Origin: Calycina herbarum
Taxonomy: Eukaryota > Ascomycota > Leotiomycetes > Helotiales > Pezizellaceae
Assembly: GCA_001414485.1 (NCBI GenBank)
Contig: LLEY01000030.1
Span: forward strand, 124,001-188,000
Length of the DNA: 64,000 nt
Reading direction: 5' to 3'
The stretch's first letter is position 1. Every line of letters begins with the position of its first letter. A model generated the notes under the pieces. That model made no database searches. It was not told the DNA's origin and worked only from the letters and a program-made list of their open reading frames with translations. This document shows, one piece after another, positions 13,857 to 23,537 of the stretch. The translations under genes were made by a program, and so were the position numbers.

Positions 13857-14088
13857 TATTACAGCGCTGGTCTGTAATACGTGATTCTCAGTTCTACACG
13901 TAACCGTCAGAGCTGTAACGCTTAGACGGATTTATAACGAGATTAAAGACTCTTTATAGTTAGTAGGAATACCCCTTTTTCGTAGGGTATATATTCCGTA
14001 TTCCCTCGTTCTTAGAACTGTAGCTTTAAATTCTCGAATATATACATATATACTCTTATACCTTTGCCTTCAGTTATAGATCGTAACA
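13857..14088 (+). repeat. 3' LTR of gypsy element
   Basis: The sequence runs from TATTACAGCGCTGG to CGTAACA, matching 7987-8218 along its whole length. The GGGGG of the polypurine tract lies 3 bp upstream. Confidence 0.88.
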
Positions 14089-14493
14089 TAAAAAACTACT
14101 AAATTAATAATATTAGATATTAATAAATATATACTAAAATCAGCTTCTATAAATATATACTAAATATAAGCTTCGATAGACGTTTTAAGAGTATAGTTTA
14201 AGAAAAGAATACTTTTATTATTTATATATTTACTTTATTATCTAGTTCTTCTTTTATACTAATTTTATAAGAGTAAAACGATTATACTTACCTTTACTTC
14301 TTATATCTTAAAAAACCTACGTATAATATCGAATATTAGTATAAGATAGTAGATATATATATAGAGAGTATTAGAGAGCGTTCTACTATTGTCTTAGATA
14401 TTAGAGATTATATATTCTATAGCTTTCTTAAAAGAACAACCTCTTACTTCGATTATATATATAAGCTTCTTAGAGACGATTATAAAGTACTTA

Positions 14494-15862
14494 TAGTACT
14501 AGGTGATAAGTCTAAGCTATTTAAGCGAGCGGCAGGTTCCTCTACTATTACTATCTCTACAAAAGAGGGTGTATTATAAGTAATATATACTAGAATTAGA
14601 TAAGAAGTTACTATAAAGAACCCCTTAGGTCTAGTCTATATTATAAGCTATCTAACTTAAAAAAGTAACTAAAAATAAGCCTAGTACTTTGTATACTATC
14701 TATCCGCCGCGATACAGGCCTCTATTCTAGAGAGTATACTCTTATAGAGATAGTTAAAGGAGCTTTTATCTAAAGTATCCTAGGCTGCTTATAGAGTACT
14801 TTCAAGCCTTTGCCTTGAATACTCACTCTTAGAAGTGTTTATAGCTATATTAGAGAATATCTTAAAGACTCTTACTTTAAGGATCTACTAAATATACTCG
14901 ATTAGGTTAAGATCCGAGGAGTAAGAGAGCTAATTCTTAACTATGTCGATCCTATACTTTATAAACTACTCTTTAACCTTGCTAGTAGTGTAAATAAAGG
15001 TATTATCTTATATAAAGAGATACTCCCTGCTCTCCTCCTCTAACTTCTTAAACTATAGTTTTACTTCCGCCTTAAGGACCTCTAAGTAGCTTTCCGCTGA
15101 GTATCTATGCTTTGTAGACTTAAAATCTCGATCTATAATATAGAGATTAGATCGTGTGTTATCCTAGAAGTAACCCTAGACTATAACCTTCATATTCTTC
15201 TTATAGTCATAGGCTTGGACCATTTCCTGGTTCTAGGCTTGGTTTGTAGTACAGAACACCTATTCTGCTCTTTTACCCCGCCCCCGCTCTACTGAACACT
15301 CATCGCTCTAACATATTAAGCCCTATTCCTCCTTAGTTATATGCCTCTACTTTAGACACTATACTAGACGTTTAGCAGCATTAACCGCGGTAAGTAGCGG
15401 GCGGCGTCTAGCCCGCCAGTTCGTGATTCCGTTATCGCTGAGGATCGTCTTAAGGGTAGTCGTCTTAAAAGTAAGCTAGCATGCTGTAATAACCTGTACG
15501 TAGGTGTCCTTAGGATTAAGTCAGACGTGTCATAGCACATGTCATACGTCTACTTCGGAGTATTCTTTTGGCCTACTCATTCGTGGTAGGGAGTCGCCGT
15601 CGATGCAGAAGTCGTCGAGGGAGAGGGTGCTTCGTACTACCCCGCGGGAGACATCGAGGACCGTAGCTATCTTTTTTTCTTTAGCTCCCTTGTAGGCCAT
15701 GCCAGCGATGCAGCCTCTTTGGTAGGGTGATAGTTCGTAATTGAAGTCTCTTATCTTCAAGATGTGTGTGTAGGAAAGAAGAAGGTTGGGGAACGCGTCG
15801 CGTTATTTAAGTGGGTTTTACGCCGCTCGCTTAAAATGGCTCAGACTTTCCGACTGGTACTG
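14494..15862 (-). mobile_element. Tc1-like transposon, half RIP-mutated
   Basis: This 1369-bp element has inverted ends of about 44 bp: CAGTACCAGTCGG inward from 15862 and the RIP-altered TAGTACTAGGTG inward from 14494, both reaching a TTTAAGCGAGCGGC block. TA flanks each side (14492-14493, 15863-15864). The transposase is on the minus strand. The right-hand part (about 15360-15862) has normal composition, while the left part is AT-decayed. Confidence 0.85.
14600..15760 (-). pseudogene. Tc1-like transposase: intact HTH half, decayed DDE half
   Basis: Residues 1-72 (15760-15545) are uninterrupted and contain a Tc1-type helix-turn-helix (SPYQRGCIAGMAYKG, then KIATVLDVSRGVVRSTL). The frame then decays. 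Near 14985-15060 the DDE_3 landmark EYLF...DNTFIYTTSKVKE is readable, corresponding to the second catalytic Asp region (MQDNAPIHT-type), followed at about 14890-14950 by LSYSSDLNLIEYI, the usual PYSPDLNPIE block that ends with the third acidic residue. Stops replace Trp and Gln codons in this part. Normally the protein would bind the TIRs and cut at TA; this copy cannot. Confidence 0.8.
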
Positions 15863-16029
15863 TATATACCTCTTACTCTCCTCGAATTAATATAATAATA
15901 GCTTTAATCCTAATAGTAACCTTTAAAACAGTTATACTCGGTAGAGAGTATATAAGGAGAGTAGATATTTATAGAAGGAGAAGTAGCTTAAAGTAATATA
16001 GTTTAAGTATAATCCTTTAAATTAATTAT

Positions 16030-17400
16030 ATATAATATAATCTATTTAATATTATAAAAGCAATTTTTAAAGTACCTCTTAGCTCTCTTTTTTATACTCT
16101 CTCCTTTACTTATATATAGTATTTACTCTTATAAAAAGCCTTTAAAGCTATTATAATCGAGGGAGATATACGCTTATTTATAGTATTAGTAGATAGAGGT
16201 CTTAAGGTCTTTAAAGCTTGATTTAATAGGATTAAATTAAGAATAATATAGTAGTAAGTACTCTACTATTACCCCTCTCTTCTCGTATATCTCTACTACT
16301 CGTAGGCTTCGGTAGATAGAGTAATTATCTATTATAATTATATCTTAATTACTAGATACTCTATTATACTATAGTAGGATATCTTCCTCTAACCACTTCT
16401 TAAATGTCTTAGCTATAATCGCTCCTTAGAATATAATAGGTAATAGCTATCTATTAAGCGTATATACTAGTAATACGCTCTAAACTCTTAATTACTTTAA
16501 CTACCTCTTAGAGCACGCTCTTATTCTAATTAGCGCCTATCTATATCGTCGCGCGCCGGTGGCCTTATTAGAGGCAGATTTGTTAAGGAATATAAGTCTC
16601 TTTCCCTTCTACTTAGCTGATTTATCCCTCTATACTTATATTGATTAAAGATGCTACTAACTTACGAAGTAGTCTAACTTCTTATATAATATCCTTGTAC
16701 TCTTATATATCCTATAAACCTGCTACTTTAAGAGCTAAAGATTAAATACGTTATATATATAATCTACTACCTTATCTGCTATAAGCTTATTATCTCGTGC
16801 TAGGAGCTCTCTGTAACGGCACGAAACGGATACTACTACAAAAGAGGCATATGGAAGTGCGTTCGATAGAATGACATATCCGAATACTAGGCTCTGATAC
16901 GAAGGAAAAGACCAAATTGGTCTTTCCCGATAGAGAGGAGGCAGCTATTTACAAGAGGTTCGGACAATAGTAAGTCCGGAAGCCATCTGGCTTTTCCAAA
17001 ACCTGAAACAACATCCGTATCGTATCCCATTCGGCACGTAGACTCGGCAATTCCAATTCCGATCATTCCTGATGGTTCCATCACACTCTCGAACAAACGC
17101 CTCTACTGTAGTATTCTAGGCGGTTCTAGTTCCTAGTTTAGCTTTATAGCGAGGATAAGGAGTAAGAGCTACTTCTACTAAGAGCTCTTGTTTAATATTA
17201 CGTATAGATACGCTACTATATTTGAACTCTCTAGCTATCTCTGCGAAGTTGGTGTTATTATACCTTGCCTCGGCTCGAATCGCTATTTTAATCGTAGTAC
17301 GACGATCGGGATTAATTTAAGGTACTATAGTAGAACTATATATATAGAAGGATTAGGATATATCTTTAAAAGCCTTAATATTACACGTATAGTGGTATCA
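16030..17400 (-). pseudogene. Decayed IS630/Tc1-mariner transposase of outer element
   Basis: Read on the minus strand from about 17340, an HTH-like start is visible (TTIKIAIRAEARYNNTNF, then AEIAREFKYSS), typical of fungal DDE_3 transposase N-termini. After the inserted 285-bp patch the reading resumes. The catalytic end at about 16200-16400 reads WLEEDILL, then IIIIDNYSIYRS, then VIVEYLLLYYS and FNPIKSSFKDLK, the degenerate equivalent of the D-N-x-S-I-H and LPPYSP-NPIE-x-F blocks. It sits directly inside the right TIR, so it is the outer element's own transposase. Stops and loss of motif residues make it inactive. Confidence 0.7.
16832..17115. mobile_element. Small unmutated MITE-like insertion
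   Basis: A patch of about 285 bp of normal composition interrupts the RIP-decayed outer transposase. Its borders are short imperfect inverted repeats (ACTACTACAAAAGAGGC at the left and GCCTCTACTGTAGTA at the right) next to TA, which suits a Tc1/mariner-type MITE. A 69-residue minus-strand frame (16887-17096) inside has no recognisable domain and may be fortuitous. Because it lacks RIP-type decay it probably arrived after the surrounding DNA was mutated, or is too short for RIP. Confidence 0.5.
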
Positions 17401-17404
17401 ATCA

Positions 17405-17519
17405 AATAAGTGGTTATTTAGCTAATTTTCTATACAGCCTCCTAGGTACGATTACGGTACGTAAAACGCTCGGATTATAAAAAAAGTGGGCAAATTCAAG
17501 CTTAACTCGCAACTGACTG
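17405..17519 (-). repeat. Right terminal inverted repeat of outer element
   Basis: This is the inverted partner of 3319-3433. The right copy retains more C/G than the left at the differing sites, so the left end was hit harder by RIP. It is flanked by TA at 17520-17521. Confidence 0.8.
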
Positions 17520-17521
17520 TA

Positions 17522-17785
17522 AATACTCTTACTTTAACTCTTTTAAAGAATACTATCTCTTAGATTTAATTACTACTATTTCGTCTTTAAAAGTCCTTAA
17601 ATAAAGGAATTTACAATAAAGAAATAAAGCCTAATAAATGTACTACGATGATGTTATCAGAAGAATCTCAAAACATATTTACAAAGGCAAATGGAATCTG
17701 TTTCATAGACAATTTCAATTCATGATCTACCTAGGTACAAGTAAGAACCAAGCTAAGCAGCAGCAGTAACAAAAATACAGAGCTT
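17522..17785. other. AT-rich edge and 3' flank of the Zn2Cys6 gene
   Basis: Composition returns to normal over this interval. It is the downstream flank of the minus-strand gene that ends at 17786. No other feature is seen. Confidence 0.5.
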
Positions 17786-18692
17786 CTAGTTCTTGTTCTT
17801 CTTCTTCCAAGAGCCCTTACCAGCGAAACGCTCATAAACACACTTGGAACCCTTCTTAACACAGTGGCTGCATTTCGGTTGGGCTTTGTCGCAACTGATG
17901 TGGCCATCGCGGCAGTTGGTGCATGATTTGATGCGAATTCCTGCCTCGTTTACACCAACTTGCTTCTTAACGCCAGACTTGGAGGCCATCTTTCCACCCG
18001 TGGTAGGGACAGCAGCAGACTTGGACTTCTTCGCAACGCCCTTTCCTTTACCGGCCTGCATTGGGGAGACATTAGCAAATGTTTCCCTGATGAAGGGCAC
18101 GAAGGGGTGATGAGAGAGAATGACTTACACTGGGCTCAGCCTTGATGGTGAGAGGAACATATGCGGTATCGGCGTCCAACGATTCATCATCCGAATCCTC
18201 AACAACGGCGGCGGCAACAACGGCGGCGGCAATGGCGGCAGCGGCAATGGCGGACTCTCTCTTCTCAAACTTCAATTTTGCCGCGTGATAGGGACCAAGA
18301 AAACCGGCTGGGTTGATCAGAACCTCCTCTGGGGCAAGTTCAATCAACTCCTGATTGGCCTTGATGACCATATCCGCAGACTTGTTGTAGGCCAATGCCC
18401 AGCGACGAACGGCAAGGAGAAGAAGGTCGTGGCCGCTTTCCATGGTGATTTTGACGTGCTTGATAATACGCTTGGTGACTGCGCGGTTGGCCTTCGACAT
18501 ATTGGGACTCTCTTCACAGCGTTGAACCAACAGTTGAAAGAGTGGGACAGTTTCGTGTTCATGCATGCACAACATGACAGACTTGACTCCACTGATATCG
18601 CTCAAGTCTAAATTCCGAATGACAGAGTTAGGGGCATATGAGCTGTTGCGGTTTGGGCGACCAACGTCGTGGAGCTTGCTTGAGGAGGGCAT
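17786..18692 (-). CDS. Protein with C-terminal Zn(II)2Cys6 cluster
   Basis: Two exons (18692-18129 and 18055-17786) flank a 73-bp intron with GTAAGT donor and TGCAG acceptor; the joined frame gives 277 residues. Residues 233-260 form a perfect C-x2-C-x6-C-x6-C-x2-C-x6-C zinc binuclear cluster (SCTNCRDGHISC, then KCSHC and KGSKC), the DNA-binding fold of fungal Gal4-type regulators. Here it lies at the extreme C-terminus, followed by a basic tail (GSWKKKNKN), while family members usually carry it near the N-terminus. The first 130 residues look globular and helical without a known domain; residues about 147-170 are an Ala/Val-rich run before an acidic patch. The Lys that usually precedes the third Cys is Ser. 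A nuclear DNA-binding role is likely; targets are unknown. Confidence 0.8.
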
Positions 18693-21065
18693 GGTTGCTA
18701 ATTAACAAGTCAGCATTGATCCAAGGACAGGAGAGAGAAGAGTAGGAAGTACGAACCTTCAGAGAGGAAACCCGACGGTCAAAATGTATGTTTTGTGGAG
18801 GGTGGGTTGCAGTCGCGGATTGTAGGATTTTCTTTCAACTGAGGGCCAACGAAGAGGCGGCGACGACTGCATGATCCGTTAGTATCGCTATAAAGAGAGC
18901 GACGACGAGATCAAGATCCCCGGCGCTCTTTGTGCGGATGCTTGAACTGCCGCGTTGAATTGCTCGCGGAAGTCTTGAGACTCGACCACAAGGACCCCGC
19001 GACGCGGAGTCGAGGGTGAGGTCGAGGTTCAAGAGCGACGAGAAGAGTAAAAGGAAAGAAGAATGCAACTTACCAGGTATGCGACCGATCAGTAACTGCA
19101 AGCGCAGATACTGTCGGATGCGATTGATGGTGGTTGCACACAGAAATATCGGACAGGAGAAAAAGTTGTTGAAGGTGGAGTTGAAAAGAGTGCCGGAAGC
19201 TCGTCGAAGAGGCCTTAAAAAGATGTCTGGTGCGGGGCTTGGTTAGGGCTTTGCCCCGCCACCCAATCGGATTGCTCGATCAAAGGGGGTGCTCAGTGGC
19301 TTGAAGGCGGCAAGCCGTGAGTGAATGAGAAGTTAGGGCACACAAACACTTGGAACTTCAGCTTTAATCAATTGGGAATGCACAGTGATCAACAACTTTG
19401 CGGAAACTTGCTCAGTTCTTGCAAACTTCTGAAGTGTTGAAGGAGGATTTGTTTACTTTTGTTTATTTTAGTTCTGGCAAGGTTCGGAAGGAGAAAACAA
19501 GAAGCCAGCCAACCAGCAACCTCCTCCGCATATCTGCTGTCAAAAGAGCACTAGGATAATACCAATCCTTAGAACACCTTTGTCAGTTTCCAACTCAATT
19601 AATACCCACGAACCTTTGAGATGTTGAAAACGACTTTTCCCACAAAAGAGAGCGCAAGGGTGAGGAGACGTCAAAATCTGAACCCCCCCCACCCCCCCCC
19701 CCCCCCAAAACGACTCCACCAATCTACCATACCTGTCCATCTGGCAAGAAAGCCCGCAACAGTACGACCTCCCGCAATAAACTTCCCGAATTCCCAACTA
19801 CAATGCCATGGCTTGCAAAGGTGATGCCCAATGAGACTGGGAAACTTCAACCGACCACAAAAACTTGCTCTGTCGCTGAATCTGAAACACTCGCACTTCA
19901 ACACAAAGAAGAGTAATCCACAATGAGGTGATTTCTCGGAACTCCCCTGGCTCCCAGCCACTTTTTTTCCACCTCCACATGCAAACATCGCTGTTAACCT
20001 CTTCAGCAAGGCGGAATAGCGCTTATTACGACTCAGAACAGTATTTAATTCAAAAACATTGAAACATTTCCAAGAGGAAGCTGTAAATTTACAGTGCCTA
20101 TCTGCTCATTTTCTCAGATTGGCCTGCAAACATCGCTGTTATTCCCTGCAGCAGCGCGCGCATCTAAAAACAACTGACTCAACACTAACCCCAACGCCCT
20201 AGGACTGCGATCTCATCAAAACTTTGCTTCTGAGCCCAACAAGGACAGTGGAATTGTGAAGTGTCAAGATTTCCGACTCAGGTCACGTGCTAAGCCCCCT
20301 TTCATGAATGTCGCGTAAACTCTCGGCGCGCCGAACGATCTTTTTAAGGAAGGAACACATGCTAGATTGAAGAATACATGTATTCAGGGTGTGGTAGTCA
20401 CTGGAATTATTCAAGCCCAAGGTGTACCTTAGGTGCAGGTGGAGACGAGTCTTGAATTGGTGGTTTGTGGCTCATAGACTTCATGAAAAGGGTTGAAAGC
20501 AATTTTCCTTACAAGGGGGGGAGTTGTTGGAGCTTCAGACTAAATATTTTCCTTGTGTCTTGATATGCTCCCCAAATTTCTCACTTAGTGCTGGGGGTTG
20601 CTGGGTAGGGTGACGGGGGGCTCGTAAATCTGGCATTAATTAGCTAAATAGTACAGAAGTTTCCGTATGTAAAGTTGTTTACTCCCATCCAAGACGCCTG
20701 CCTGCATTTGTATTACATGTCGTGTTGAAACGCTCAATACCCGCACTATGGAAGGTTTTCAAGCCTGGAAGACGGCTCCCGTGAGCATGCTGCTTCAACA
20801 TTCACCACACCACAACAGGGTGGGGGGCACAAAATAGCGTCGACTCGCGTCCGACTTATATCAATTCAACACACTTGATCTCAACAACCGCCCCCACCGC
20901 CATGGCATATACATAGCAACCATAAACTCACTGAGTCTTTTCGCAGAAATAGCACCGTCGCCACAAAATCCACAACCGCAACCTGGATCAAGCAAAGAAA
21001 TCATCACCACAGCCGAACTCCATCACCACCTCAACCCCATAACACTCAACAAGTAAAGGCCCAAG
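18693..21065. other. Intergenic region with poly-C tract and a 17-bp direct repeat
   Basis: This 2.4-kb region lies between divergent genes and should hold both promoters. No supported gene is present; several open frames (18835-19246, 19540-20009) overlap each other on both strands and lack domains. A C8-A-C15 tract occupies 19683-19706. The word TGCAAACATCGCTGTTA occurs twice, at 19980-19996 and 20125-20141. Confidence 0.5.
19683..19706. repeat. Poly-C tract (C8-A-C15)
   Basis: An uninterrupted homopolymer of 15 C follows a run of 8 C and one A. On the minus strand this is a G-tract that could form a G-quadruplex-like structure. It is also prone to length variation and sequencing error. 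Confidence 0.8.
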
Positions 21066-22353
21066 ATGCGACCCAAACCCCCCAGACCAACCACCGAGAG
21101 GACAGCCTCATTTGGTTGGCCATCCAAGATCGCCGAAGCAGAACAAGGTCGCTGGATGAATACCTACCAGCCCCCGTCCAGCATAATCGAACCCTTACTA
21201 CGCACCCTCCAGCCTCCCTGGGTCTTCATGGCCAACCTTGACATCACCGACGGCGAATCCATGCAACGAGTGGCACAATACTTCTATTACAAACTACATC
21301 ACGATTCCAACGAAGATCTGGTTACCATGTTGGGACTAGACGAAGTCGAAGCGCGCGAAGTCCAAAGAATGTACGTCGAGAGCCAGGAGTCTGAATTATT
21401 GCAGGGTATGTTGAAGTGGTTTGGAGCCTTTCATGACCAAGCCGAACGGAGATTGATCAAGAATGCGGAGACCTTGAGTCGGGCTGTTACAATTCATGTC
21501 AGGGAACCGAAGCAGTATACGGTTGGTTATGAGCATGCAAAGATTCTTTGGGAGAAGGTGTTGAAGGGGGTTGATCCTCATGTCGAAAATAAAAGGAAGA
21601 AGGTTTCTGCACCGAGACAACCAAAGAAAACTACGCCAAGTGTTGCGAAGCCGAAGACTGTTAAGAAGACCGGCGGTGCGAAGGTTGCCACTTGTCGGAT
21701 TGTTGTGGAGGATGAGGATGAGGATGAGGCGACGACATACTTTGATGGAGACATTTACGAGGAGCCTGAGGAGTGTGATGACGATATGAATGTGGATGAG
21801 GAATCTGAGGAAGAAAGTGATTGTGACGCTGATTTTGGTGCTGATGCGATGGATATCGATTTTATTCCATTTCCTTCGTCACAGCCACCTACCAATAATA
21901 GGAAACGCAGATTGGAGGTCGAGGAGCGTGCTAGCAGTTCAAGCGAGGAATCGATGTTACCACCACCAAGCTTGACGCCAGCAAGAGGAAGGGGAAGAAG
22001 TTTGGTTCTACCGCCAACAATGTCGACGCCAGCCAAACCGATGCCAGCAAAGGGAAAGGGCAGGGGAAAGACGTCGATGCCACCACCACCACGGATGATA
22101 TCACCACCACCAAAGGAGCGAAAGAAGACTCAGAAAAGAAAGACATCAGACACAAGTTCCACCTCGTCCGACTTGCCTTATCGCGTAAGTCAACACCCTC
22201 TCCCACCCTCTCTGACACAGGAAGCTAATGCTGCATAGAACGTTTTCGAGGAGGATGTAGTCCCTAAACCACTAAGAATGACACGAGCTGGTCGAGAGGT
22301 ATGTGGAAGATTCTGTGAACAACAAGTATAAGCTAACAGATTTTTAGTATTAA
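21066..22353 (+). CDS. Hypothetical acidic/basic nuclear-type protein
   Basis: The model has three exons (21066-22184, 22239-22298, 22348-22353) with introns of 54 and 49 bp and encodes 394 residues. The last intron and tiny terminal exon (one Tyr and the stop) are the least certain part. Residues 1-145 look globular with helices (LRTLQPPWVFMANLDITDGE, a Tyr-rich YFYYKLHH, LLQGMLKWFGAF). The rest is low complexity: a Lys-rich stretch, a strongly acidic stretch (about 218-268, EDEDEDE and DEESEEESD), then Pro/Lys-rich repeats with GRGRS and KGKGRGK. This mix suggests a nuclear, chromatin-associated protein, but no family is recognised and no function is claimed. Confidence 0.65.
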
Positions 22354-23537
22354 CCATACTCATTCGACGATTTCGTTTCACAAAGTACATCGCGAGGCAG
22401 AAGAAGGTGTGGCCAAAATACCAAAAATAGTCTATGAGTTGAATAAAAGTCCGTTGCAATTGGAGAAACAAGTGCCATGATCGCTGAGCTGAGTTGGGAC
22501 TCCATTTTATCGAAAGGAAACGGGCAGAATAACGTACGGACAGCCATTTGATATTCTGGACAACACGGATTTGTGTATCGGGAGTTGTTACCCGTTGATA
22601 TGCTGTGCAGACAGCCTTTCGTTGGTCATTTGCATAATTTGGCGTTGAATATTTGATTTCATGAACACAGGACATGGGAGTAGATATGAAGCAAATGGCA
22701 AAAGCAGATAGCGAAGCAAGATAATCAATCTCTCTCCTCAATTCTCAGCCAGCACGACGCGATTGAGGAACAGAAATGAGCAACGTGTGAAATTCTGGAA
22801 GCCTCTCATTAATGACAATGTATCGCCTCGACTACTCTCTTTGAAGAAAGAAATGGGGAGCAGATCGTGAAGCTTGAATGGAAATGCAGAAGAGAGGATG
22901 TCGCTGACCTTCCCTCCAAATCTCTGAAACATTGCCGGTTCGATCAACCTCAACACTTTACTCTTCCGTACTACTTCAACGACAAAGAGACCTTCCTCCC
23001 ATGCATGTAGAAGTCTCACAACTCTCCCAAATCCACATCACAACTGTCCGCGTTTAAACCCCTTATCACCGCGGCTAAACCCGCCTCCACCTGACGCGGG
23101 GAAATGACATCCCGATTCAACACGGGATTAAGAACTGTATTTTCGCTTTTAATCACATCGCACTTTTCGAAAAGAGCGTTTGGAATGATATTCCATGACA
23201 ATTTCCGGTCTAAGAATAACCCGATATGCTTCATCAAGCTGTGGAAGTATGTATCGAGAAGAGTCATGTGATGGTTTTCTTCGTTTTTGTTTTCTGAAGG
23301 CAAGTATGATCATGAAGCGGTGGGATGGTTCTTCCGTTATGAGATTTTGACAAAATTGAGACGATACTGTTTTGTGATCAATGAAGTTTGAAGTCGTATA
23401 AAGTGGTATCTCTTGTTTTCGCTGTTCATCAATCACTTACTTGTATAGTTCTTCATTCAGACTTTAAACAAAACTTACATTTTCACTAATAAAGCAACCA
23501 TAGCTTTAATTTCAGGAAGGCCCAGTGCAAAGTCAAA
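22354..23537. other. Intergenic region with a chain of minus-strand frames
   Basis: Minus-strand frames at 23436-23149, 23303-23016 and 23019-22738 follow each other. The last reads smoothly (LLHAWEEGLFVVEVVRKSKV and onward) to a stop at 22738, which could be a terminal exon or a decayed gene. No splice-consistent full model or known domain was found, so no gene is called. The stretch also contains the promoter of the SDR gene starting at 23538. Confidence 0.35.

Larger units (their letters stand above)
7987..14088 (+). mobile_element. Ty3/gypsy LTR retrotransposon (chromovirus), RIP-inactivated
   Basis: Two 232-bp LTRs (7987-8218 and 13857-14088) bound a 6.1-kb element with a 5-bp target duplication TAAAA (7982-7986 and 14089-14093). 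A purine-rich tract (AAAAGAGGGGG) sits just before the 3' LTR. Between them, in plus-strand order, are a gag with a CCHC knuckle remnant (about 9588-9635), reverse transcriptase (about 10950-11500, with an AYFNNILIYS version of YxDD-ILIYS near 11334), RNase H (near 11770), integrase (about 12500-13150) and a C-terminal chromodomain (about 13590-13715, LGY followed by YPALNF). Stops at former Trp/Arg/Gln codons show RIP. The copy cannot encode a functional polyprotein. Confidence 0.9.
3319..17519. mobile_element. Outer 14.2-kb Tc1/mariner-type element with nested insertions
   Basis: Inverted ends of about 115 bp (3319-3433 and 17405-17519) match with only a few, mostly C/T or G/A, differences. 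Both ends read inward from a CAGTCAG-type start (first base RIP-mutated at the left) and are flanked by TA (3317-3318 and 17520-17521), the Tc1/mariner target duplication. A decayed IS630/Tc1-like transposase lies just inside the right end on the minus strand. Removing the four nested insertions leaves roughly 4.6 kb of native element, much larger than a plain mariner, so the left half probably carried extra coding sequence. Confidence 0.8.
2664..17640. repeat. RIP-mutated AT-rich transposon island
   Basis: This stretch differs sharply from the rest of the window. It is dominated by TA-rich words (tata, ctaa, ttag), almost no long frame survives, and recognisable transposon proteins carry stops at former Trp/Gln/Arg codons. 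This is the expected outcome of C-to-T changes on both strands by repeat-induced point mutation. It contains at least five mobile elements nested in each other. Two smaller patches inside (about 15360-15860 and 16832-17115) keep normal composition. Confidence 0.9.

Noticed and set aside
13721..13903. 60-residue frame across the 3' LTR boundary
   Set aside because: It runs from the decayed end of pol across the polypurine tract into the LTR; an accidental opening in RIP-altered DNA.
18835..20009. Several 60-110 residue frames on both strands
   Set aside because: They overlap one another in different frames, include the poly-C tract, and encode low-complexity strings without homologous motifs.
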